Notes under the pieces: generated by a model
What the model saw: only the letters and a program-made list of their open reading frames with translations
Told to the model about the DNA's origin: nothing
The model's database searches: none
NCBI GenBank assembly: GCA_013153335.1
Contig: JAADEP010000067.1
Span: 1-12,981 of the forward strand
DNA length: 12,981 bases
DNA from: Chloroflexota bacterium
GTDB lineage: Bacteria; Chloroflexota; Anaerolineae; Anaerolineales; DRMV01
Direction: 5' to 3'
Made by a program: the position numbers and the translations under genes
Shown here: in pieces, positions 7,744 through 12,981 of the stretch
Layout of the letters: every line of letters begins with the position of its first letter
How positions within the stretch are numbered: position 1 is the stretch's first letter

Positions 7744-7776
7744 CGACGCGAGCTTCACAACGCGATTCACGCGTCG
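7744..7776. repeat. 7-bp inverted repeat in the GH36-SIS gap
   Basis: CGACGCG at 7744-7750 is the exact reverse complement of CGCGTCG at 7770-7776, with a 19-nt spacer. One further G:T wobble pair (7743/7777) would extend the stem in RNA. It lies in the largest gap of the operon, 28 nt before the SIS start codon. There is no following T-run, so it does not look like an intrinsic terminator. It could be an mRNA hairpin affecting stability or translation; chance is possible in such CGCG-rich DNA. Confidence 0.35.
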
Positions 7777-7809
7777 TCCGCGCGCCGGGGCAAAGGCTGG
7801 CCGGGCGGG

Positions 7810-9693
7810 CTAGGCTTCCGAGTCCACCCCAGCGCGGTCAAGGGGCTCGACGAGGAGCAACAACGCGTGCCGGAAATTCACGTTTAGGCGCGCGACCGGG
7901 CCCTCCACCACGCCGTAGTCTTGCTCGTTCACGTAATCGCGCACTCGATAGCGCTGAGGAGCCAAGCCCCGGAGTTCGATCGGACCTTGGTATTGCTCTG
8001 CGAAAAAGCCATAATAGTAGCGTTCGCCTTTGCGCAACACATGGCCTTCTGGGTGGTCAAAGGCCAGGTCATAGAGGTTTAGGTATTCGCCCTGGGCCGG
8101 ACGATGTGCGTTATAAAGCTGGAACCATTTGCGCCACTCGGCCCGCTGGGTTTCATCCAAAGCCCACACTTCACGCAGCCGGGCCAAGGTCTCGGGCCCG
8201 GGTTGCCAAATAAATTTGGTGCCCGGCACCCCGCCCGCGCCGATCTCGGAGGCGAAGTCCGCGCCCGTGTCGGTGAGCTCGACATGATCCGCAAACACGG
8301 GTTGGTCGGGCCCGTACAGGGCTTTGTAGAACTTGATACGCCGTCGTACTTGCAAACTCGACGTGGGGTCCGCGGTGACGGGTTGATTCAACGCTGGCAA
8401 CAGGCTGAAAGTGAGCGGCGTACCGCAAGAGCAAATTTGGGTGACGTGGTGGGGTCGTCGAGCCTCGGTGAAGTCGTAAATTTGGCGATATACATCCGCG
8501 AACGCGCGCACGCTGTCTTCGGGATGGGTGTGTCGGTGCGCGGGATTGTGGCAGGGCGCCATGGTGTAGACATTGTCCAATTTGTGCCCGTCAAATCCCC
8601 AATCCTCAATGAACCGCCGGGTAAGTTCGAGGGTGTGCTCTTGAACGCCAGGATGGGCCGGGCACAACATGGCCAGATGCCGGTTGTTCCGCGCGACCGA
8701 ACCGTCGGGGTTGCGCACGACCCAATCCGGATGTTCCCGGAAGAGCCGCGCGACGCCATGTGGGCGCGCATCCCAATCCCCGTGGCCGTCCTCCACCGCG
8801 AGGGGGTACCACCAGATTTGCGCGTACATCCCTCGTTGATGGATGGCGTCGGTCAACCGGCGCATATCATCTTCGCCACCAGGAAAGGTGTCGGGTCGAG
8901 GATACCAGTCCCCATAAAAGTCGAACCAACGGTCATCTAGTGTCACCCATTGAATGCCCATTTCTTCGAGCAAAGGCAACACCCGGAGCACTTCCTCAGG
9001 TCGTACGTCGAACTCATAGCCCCACGAGCACCAAGCAGCTTCAAAAGCGGCCGGGTGCGGCTCCGGGATATCAAGTCCGCGCGCGGCCATGAGCTCGCGA
9101 TACAACGCCAAGGGTTCGAAAAAGTCGCCTCGATGCACGCTGATCACCACTTCAGCCGCGAGAAACGTCACACCCGGCGCCAACACGACGTCTCGCTGTT
9201 CCAAGGCAACAGTCCCTCGTCGCACGGGCATATACCACGGGCGAGGGACGGGGTCTATGTGCATCAAGGCCAAACCATGACGCGGGGTCCAAAAATACAC
9301 CACTGGAATCCCGCCACCCTCGCCGTTCTGCACATGCCCTAAAAAGTTCTCTCGCTCAAAGTTCGGGTCAAAAGGGAAGGCGAAGTCTTGACCCCAGGCC
9401 ACTGCGGCCGCTTGCATTGTCCAGGTTTGGCCGGGCTGCAAAAACTCGGCTGCCAAGCGCAACCGCGGGACCTGAACCCGACGCAGGGCTAAGGGCGTGC
9501 GTCCCAGATTGGTCAGGCGCACGCGTAGCCAAAGCGCGTGTTCACGCAACGGACGAACATCCAGGCGCGTGACCAACTTCTCAGGCCCTGGCGCGGGGTC
9601 AGTCACAACGGCGACCTGTCCCAAAGGCCCCAAGTCGTCCAATAAGGCCAGGGTGTTGCCTTTACGGTGATAGCTCAGTCTGGGCCGGGTCAC
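7810..9693 (-). CDS. Clan GH-D glycoside hydrolase, GH36-like alpha-galactosidase / alpha-N-acetylgalactosaminidase
   Basis: A 627-aa enzyme with no signal peptide, so probably cytoplasmic and active on imported oligosaccharides. An N-terminal beta-rich region (about 1-210) precedes a TIM barrel. Barrel motifs are AAWCSWGYEF (219-228), WVTLDDRWFDFYGDW (249-263, with the Asp253-Asp254 pair), IWWYPLAVEDGHGDWD and DGHKLDN (368-374), where the KxD motif places the nucleophile at Asp373. Next come ICSCG (420-424), equivalent to the Cys/Gly-rich loop of GH36, and VTADPTSS (439-446), where Asp442 is the likely acid/base. A small C-terminal beta domain follows. GH36 contains alpha-galactosidases and alpha-N-acetylgalactosaminidases; the context hints at the latter. 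The GTG start at 9693 has minus-strand GGGAGG (9700-9705) 6 nt upstream and overlaps the amidohydrolase end by 32 bp. Confidence 0.87.
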   Translation of the reverse strand: MTRPRLSYHRKGNTLALLDDLGPLGQVAVVTDPAPGPEKLVTRLDVRPLREHALWLRVRLTNLGRTPLALRRVQVPRLRLAAEFLQPGQTWTMQAAAVAWGQDFAFPFDPNFERENFLGHVQNGEGGGIPVVYFWTPRHGLALMHIDPVPRPWYMPVRRGTVALEQRDVVLAPGVTFLAAEVVISVHRGDFFEPLALYRELMAARGLDIPEPHPAAFEAAWCSWGYEFDVRPEEVLRVLPLLEEMGIQWVTLDDRWFDFYGDWYPRPDTFPGGEDDMRRLTDAIHQRGMYAQIWWYPLAVEDGHGDWDARPHGVARLFREHPDWVVRNPDGSVARNNRHLAMLCPAHPGVQEHTLELTRRFIEDWGFDGHKLDNVYTMAPCHNPAHRHTHPEDSVRAFADVYRQIYDFTEARRPHHVTQICSCGTPLTFSLLPALNQPVTADPTSSLQVRRRIKFYKALYGPDQPVFADHVELTDTGADFASEIGAGGVPGTKFIWQPGPETLARLREVWALDETQRAEWRKWFQLYNAHRPAQGEYLNLYDLAFDHPEGHVLRKGERYYYGFFAEQYQGPIELRGLAPQRYRVRDYVNEQDYGVVEGPVARLNVNFRHALLLLVEPLDRAGVDSEA

Positions 9694-10789
9694 GGACGAC
9701 CTCCCGCTGAGGTTGCCACGCGGTTAAGGCGCGGGCGAGATACGCGCGGGCGTCGGGGCGATGGGCCAAAAGAATCCGCCGGGCATTGTCATAATACACT
9801 TTGCGCAGCACAGCATCCGGTAGATATAAGCCATAGATCTGCCACCGCCCCTGCGGCGGGATTTCGCTCAGGCTATAGGGGAAGTACTCATCGTCGGTTT
9901 CAAGGAAGCGGTACGAGATGCGATAGCTCTCGACCGACGGGCCGAGGTCCAGGCCAAAGAGGATGCGTTCGGCGTAGTGCAAGAAGAACCGTCGTGCCGT
10001 GTAGGGCTGCCGGCCCAACTCCGCGACGCGGGCCGAGAAGTCGGCGTAGAGGTTCGGGCACGTGTTGAAAGCGTGCGCGACCCAATGCAGGTTCTCAGGA
10101 TAGGCCATGTGCGCAGCGATAAACGTGGTTTGCGGATGGCGACGAACCAAGTCGCAGAAGTCCCGCATGAGACTGTGAAACGAGGGGAAAGGGGGACTTG
10201 GGAAGGCCCATTCAGGATGCGCTTGAAGCTCTTCCCAACGCTCGTTGGTCTCGTCGATGGGTTCAAAAAAGGCCACTGGGTCGGCGACGTGAATAAGCAC
10301 CGGCATGTGCAGCTCGGCCGCGGTGGCCCAGAGCACATCCAGCCGCGGATCGTTGACCCGGACCCGCTGACCGTGATGATCCCGCACGTGCAGGCCAAAG
10401 GGCTTCCAGATTTTGAGCCCGTCCGCGCCCCAAGCCTTTTGCACTCGCAGCCGTTCCGCGGCCCATGCCGGGAACCGGTTGCCCAACTCGGGCCATCGGT
10501 CCCAGTTCACACCGCCGAACATGCTAAAGCGTTCGGGAGCTCGGGCTTTGATACGGTCCAGATGGTCTTGCAAAATCGCCTCACCCCAACCGCCATCGAG
10601 GTCCACATAGTGAACAACGCCAGCTTCGTCCAGTTGCGCGAGCAGCTCATCCACAGGCCGGCGGTCCCAACCGCCGCCGAAGGGTTCGGCCAAATGATTG
10701 TGCGCATCAACCACCGGGAACCGGGGCCTGGTGACACGCGTCTGCCGCGTCACCAACTGGGATTTGGGTCGAAAGTCCTGCAGGCGCAT
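9662..10789 (-). CDS. Amidohydrolase family 2 metal-dependent hydrolase (TIM barrel, PF04909-like)
   Basis: A 375-aa cytoplasmic hydrolase. Metal-site signatures are in order: DAHNHL (28-33, HxH His30/His32), LKIWKP with Lys126, VLIHVAD (His167), IAAHMAY (His227) and FGLDLG (Asp281). The C-terminal LRKVYYDNARRILL is the usual last helix of amidohydrolase-2 proteins. Members hydrolyse or decarboxylate varied substrates; the exact substrate cannot be read. Being first in an aminosugar cluster, it may deacylate a sugar or open a lactone, but the family is not the NagA/AgaA deacetylase type. The start is the ATG at 10789, with minus-strand GAGGG about 8 nt upstream and only 27 residues before the HxH motif. 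An open frame continues upstream to 11110, but its protein is Arg-rich and unlike the family. It overlaps the next gene by 32 bp. Confidence 0.85.
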   Translation of the reverse strand: MRLQDFRPKSQLVTRQTRVTRPRFPVVDAHNHLAEPFGGGWDRRPVDELLAQLDEAGVVHYVDLDGGWGEAILQDHLDRIKARAPERFSMFGGVNWDRWPELGNRFPAWAAERLRVQKAWGADGLKIWKPFGLHVRDHHGQRVRVNDPRLDVLWATAAELHMPVLIHVADPVAFFEPIDETNERWEELQAHPEWAFPSPPFPSFHSLMRDFCDLVRRHPQTTFIAAHMAYPENLHWVAHAFNTCPNLYADFSARVAELGRQPYTARRFFLHYAERILFGLDLGPSVESYRISYRFLETDDEYFPYSLSEIPPQGRWQIYGLYLPDAVLRKVYYDNARRILLAHRPDARAYLARALTAWQPQREVVRDPAQTELSP

Positions 10790-10871
10790 GAGAACCACCC
10801 TCAACTTGCGGGCCCAACGAGCCGAAGTCCAACCCCGTCGGCCCATTGTTCTCCTCGCCAACCCCGTGGCC

Positions 10872-10880
10872 ATTGTACCA
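10872..10880 (-). promoter_or_regulatory. Candidate extended -10 promoter of the leftward six-gene operon
   Basis: Read on the minus strand this is TGGTACAAT: a TACAAT hexamer with the TG of an extended -10. Transcription would start near 10865, giving a leader of about 75 nt before the amidohydrolase ATG. I see no good -35 hexamer at the right distance. A short inverted repeat GCCAT-N6-ATGGC (10869-10884) lies across it and could be an operator, though the arms are only 5 bp. Confidence 0.42.
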
Positions 10881-11153
10881 TGGCGCCTTCCGCGGGGTGG
10901 GTGGCCTGCCATGGGTGCACGCAAATGTTGTAGAAACGGTCGACAAGTGGCAAGGGGAGACGAAGGGGCTGTCGCCGTTGAGCCAAGCAGAGCAGGCCTT
11001 GAGCACCGCCTCCCAGCTCGCCATTTCCCATGGCGCAAGGCATTCCAAAGCCGATTGAGAGCGTGGGTCGTGGTTTCTGGAGGCGAAATCCCGTGCTGGG
11101 CGAGCATCATCCGCTGCGGTTAGCCCTTGTTTTATTTCTCATTTCTACAGGAT

Positions 11154-11179
11154 TTGCCTGCACCCCTTGCCTGCACCCC
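11154..11179 (+). repeat. Perfect 13-bp tandem direct repeat next to the -35 box
   Basis: TTGCCTGCACCCC occurs twice head to tail at 11154-11166 and 11167-11179 with no mismatch. The second copy ends one base before the -35 hexamer at 11181. The position suits an activator or repressor site, or it is a simple duplication from the event that brought in the AT-rich gene. Confidence 0.85.
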
Positions 11180-11180
11180 C

Positions 11181-11210
11181 TTGACTCGCTATGGTGATTT
11201 TTGTTATGAT
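11181..11210 (+). promoter_or_regulatory. Sigma-70-type promoter of the GT-C gene
   Basis: TTGACT (11181-11186) and TATGAT (11205-11210) are separated by 18 nt. TGT just before the -10 makes it an extended -10 (TGTTATGAT). Start of transcription would be near 11217, about 60 nt before the ATG at 11277. It is a near-consensus housekeeping promoter and the best-looking complete promoter in the window. Confidence 0.7.
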
Positions 11211-11263
11211 TGGCAGTTAACAGTAAACTGGCCAGCAGGACAAATAAAATATCTACAGAGTTT

Positions 11264-11268
11264 GGAGG
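11264..11268 (+). promoter_or_regulatory. Shine-Dalgarno site that fixes the GT-C gene start
   Basis: GGAGG lies 8 nt before the ATG at 11277. Together with the promoter at 11181-11210 it rules out the longer open frame starting at 11127, which would begin upstream of the promoter. Confidence 0.75.
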
Positions 11269-11276
11269 CTTACACA

Positions 11277-12854
11277 ATGTCACGCAAGAAAGTAAATATT
11301 AACACAAGAAGCCTTTTCGCCAGCCTTATGGTATTAGGTGCAGGTATTACTTGGGAGCTTGCGCTTTTAGGCGGATTCGAAATAGGTTTATCACCTGACT
11401 CTGCTAAGTATTTATCGGTAGCTCGTTCTTTGCTACAGGGACAAGGCTGGCAAACCTATCAAGCCACCCCATTGACGGTTTTCCCCCCTTTCTTCCCTAG
11501 CGTGCTAGCTTTTTGGGCTTGGATATTCCACGCAGATCCTCTCATGTTAGCGCCATTTCTGCATGGGGTTTTGTGGGGAAGCATGGCCTTTTTGTCGATG
11601 TTCTATCTCAACCGTTTTGGGCCATTGTGGTTGAGTATTTTATTGGCTGCGTTGCTCTTTATTTCACAACCTATGGTGCAAATTTTTACCATGCTTTGGT
11701 CAGAGCCCCTTTTTTTGACTCTTTGGTTTGGGTTGCTGATATACCTTGAACTATACAGACGGAAGCCGTCCCCTAAATATATATACTCTCTCACTATACT
11801 AAGTATACTAATTGCATTAACACGCTATGTAGGGGCTGTAGTTATAGTTTGGGTTGCTATATGGATAAGCATCTTTTCGCCCCGGAGCAAACGTATTTTT
11901 CGCGCTGGATACTTTTTTATAATTTCTATTTCCCCCCTGGTAAGCTGGATTTTGAGAAATATCTGGCTCACTCGTACACCTTTTGGCCCCCGTCAATTTA
12001 AAGACTCATTTAATATTTTAGATTCTCTTTTGTTAGTAGTGTATAAAGTTTCAGAATGGTATATCCCTAGCCCTATATTAAAATTTAAGGGCTCTAGCAT
12101 ACTAATTCTATTGACGGTTAGTTATCTAGCCGTATATACAATATACAAACGGGAATATATAAGAAAATATGTATTCTTTGCATACGCACTTTTGAGTTCG
12201 TGGATCTTTATATATCTGCTGACACTGCTGGTTACATCAAGTACAATTTACTTTGACCAAATAAACCAACGTCTATTAAGCCCAATTTTTCCAGCTTCAA
12301 CTATGCTTCTTATCTTATTACTATATCACAATGCTACAGTACCACTTAAAAGCAAACTACCAAACTCTTTTTATCTTTTGAGAAAACATAGAAGGCGTAG
12401 CTTAAAATGTGTCCACCTTGTGCAATCTGCAATACTTTTGCTTTGGATTTTCATGTTGTTTGGACTACATCTTTCACAGTTAAATAAAGTTATATTACCG
12501 TTGCGGCAAGGTGAGCGCGGTGGTTGGGGATGGAAGGAGAACAATTTGTTAGTATTCTTACGTTCTTCTCAAAGAGCTAGAGAGAAATGTAAAGTTATTT
12601 ACTCTAATTCCCCCTGGCTTGTCTATTTATGGGGTGAATTTGTTCCGAGTCGACCTCTGCCCAGAAAAGGCGAGAAATTAGATATATGGGCCCAGCATTA
12701 TAGCTCTCCTGGCTCTTGTTATCTCTGGTTGGTTGGAGTTCCAGGCCAATTTATTGAGATAAGGGTTTTGTTGCAAATTCTTCCTCTCGAACTAATATGG
12801 CGGGGCAAAGAGGGAAGCCTTTATTTGCAGTATGCTAACGGTCTGAAGAAATAA
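11277..12854 (+). CDS. Multi-pass GT-C superfamily membrane protein (putative glycosyltransferase)
   Basis: A 525-aa integral membrane protein with roughly nine to eleven hydrophobic helices over residues 11-405 and a soluble C-terminal part of about 115 residues. The first outer loop has LSPDSAKYLSVARSLLQGQG (38-57), with an Asp41 of the kind used for metal or catalysis in GT-C enzymes, followed by PLTVFPPFFP. Other features resembling polyprenyl-phosphate-sugar mannosyltransferase (GT39/PMT-like) proteins are WSEPLF (141-146), LTRYVG (181-186), WILRNIW (224-230) and DQINQRLLSPIFP (327-339). Such enzymes transfer a sugar from a lipid carrier to glycans or proteins outside the membrane. Exact donor and acceptor are unknown. 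The gene is much richer in A and T than its neighbours and uses many A/T-ending codons, including ATA Ile, a sign of transfer. The start at 11277 is set by an SD site and a promoter. Confidence 0.75.
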   Translation: MSRKKVNINTRSLFASLMVLGAGITWELALLGGFEIGLSPDSAKYLSVARSLLQGQGWQTYQATPLTVFPPFFPSVLAFWAWIFHADPLMLAPFLHGVLWGSMAFLSMFYLNRFGPLWLSILLAALLFISQPMVQIFTMLWSEPLFLTLWFGLLIYLELYRRKPSPKYIYSLTILSILIALTRYVGAVVIVWVAIWISIFSPRSKRIFRAGYFFIISISPLVSWILRNIWLTRTPFGPRQFKDSFNILDSLLLVVYKVSEWYIPSPILKFKGSSILILLTVSYLAVYTIYKREYIRKYVFFAYALLSSWIFIYLLTLLVTSSTIYFDQINQRLLSPIFPASTMLLILLLYHNATVPLKSKLPNSFYLLRKHRRRSLKCVHLVQSAILLLWIFMLFGLHLSQLNKVILPLRQGERGGWGWKENNLLVFLRSSQRAREKCKVIYSNSPWLVYLWGEFVPSRPLPRKGEKLDIWAQHYSSPGSCYLWLVGVPGQFIEIRVLLQILPLELIWRGKEGSLYLQYANGLKK

Positions 12855-12981
12855 AACAAGGAAAAATCTCTGAAGTTCAGACAAAAGTTTGGACAGGGGC
12901 GTGGAGGAGGAATTGGGGAAGGCGAGCGAGTAAGCGTCGCCAGCGCCGCCGTAACGAGCCGGGAAGCGATACCCGCCTCCG
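12855..12981. other. Right-edge stretch without an identified gene
   Basis: The AT-rich part runs to about 12890, then composition returns to GC-rich. A 7-bp inverted repeat (GTCTGAA 12841-12847, TTCAGAC 12876-12882) spans the GT-C stop codon but is not followed by a T-run. From 12904 on, the strand can form a GGCGA/TCGCC hairpin (12921-12941) and a longer pairing of GGAGG with CCTCC (12906-12910, 12976-12980). A minus-strand frame stays open from the edge to a TGA at 12877-12879 and could be the tail of a neighbour. I cannot support any gene call here. Confidence 0.4.

Larger units (their letters stand above)
10790..11276. other. Divergent noncoding region between the amidohydrolase and GT-C genes
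   Basis: About 490 bases without a gene that I can support. From left to right it holds the candidate leftward promoter (10872-10880), three scattered CCATGG hexamers (10878, 10909, 11028), a GC-rich stretch from about 10930 to 11120 with several open frames that resemble no family I know, a sharp change to AT-rich DNA near 11120, a 13-bp tandem repeat (11154-11179) and the rightward promoter (11181-11210). It could include the remains of a lost gene. Confidence 0.6.

Noticed and set aside
7717..7770. 18-residue extension of the SIS protein from a GTG at 7770
   Set aside because: No ribosome site upstream, while the ATG at 7716 has a perfect AAGGAGG 5 nt before it and begins the usual family sequence.
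10790..11110. 107-residue N-terminal extension of the amidohydrolase
   Set aside because: The extension is Arg-rich low-quality sequence with no family similarity, lies upstream of the candidate promoter, and amidohydrolase-2 proteins normally start shortly before the HxH motif.
11154..11179. Start of a CRISPR-like array
   Set aside because: Only two copies, directly adjacent with no spacer between them.
11217..11250. Alternative promoter with TTAACA and TAAAAT
   Set aside because: The spacer of 22 nt is too long, and the TTGACT/TATGAT pair just upstream is much better.
11127..11276. 50-residue extension of the GT-C protein
   Set aside because: It runs through the tandem repeat and the promoter, and the ATG at 11277 has a GGAGG site at proper distance followed by a basic start and a membrane helix.
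12841..12882. Possible intrinsic terminator after the GT-C gene
   Set aside because: The arms GTCTGAA/TTCAGAC pair, but the loop is 28 nt and no T-run follows.

Overview
The window looks like chromosomal DNA of a GC-rich bacterium, most likely a member of the Chloroflexota (Anaerolineae-like). This is an inference from the RNase J gene type, the Thr/Pro-rich lipoprotein linker, the GT-C membrane protein style and the strong Shine-Dalgarno (SD) sites. No rRNA or marker gene is present to prove it. I see no tRNA, rRNA, CRISPR array, complete insertion sequence or origin.

Layout. Positions 1-3424 hold a rightward group: ribonuclease J behind an extended -10 promoter, then an NAD-dependent sugar-nucleotide epimerase (15-nt gap), then a small cysteine-rich YkgJ/DUF3109-like protein (8-nt gap). 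Its 3' end overlaps the end of the next group by 26 bp, in convergent orientation. Positions 10789 down to 3399 hold a leftward six-gene cluster that reads like one operon. In order of transcription it encodes an amidohydrolase, a clan GH-D (GH36-like) alpha-galactosidase/alpha-N-acetylgalactosaminidase-type hydrolase, a double-SIS aminosugar-phosphate isomerase/deaminase, a secreted GH114-type endo-alpha-1,4-polygalactosaminidase lipoprotein, a PfkB sugar kinase and a GatZ/KbaZ-type tagatose-bisphosphate aldolase subunit. Gaps range from a 32-bp overlap to 93 bp. A candidate extended -10 promoter lies upstream near 10872.

Positions 10790-11276 are a noncoding divergent region. Rightward from 11277 is a clearly AT-rich gene for a multi-pass GT-C type membrane glycosyltransferase, with its own near-consensus promoter preceded by a perfect 13-bp tandem repeat. 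GC-rich DNA resumes after about 12890 and I cannot assign it.

How the genes could work together. The GH114 lipoprotein would cut an alpha-1,4-linked galactosamine polymer outside the cell, and the GH-D enzyme would trim alpha-linked Gal/GalNAc/GalN ends in the cytoplasm. The amidohydrolase might remove an acyl group or act on a side product. The SIS enzyme would convert galactosamine-6-phosphate to tagatose-6-phosphate, PfkB would phosphorylate this to the 1,6-bisphosphate, and the GatZ/KbaZ protein would take part in cleavage to triose phosphates. Each family assignment rests on visible motifs; the joined pathway is inference. No catalytic GatY/KbaY subunit, transporter or regulator is in the window.
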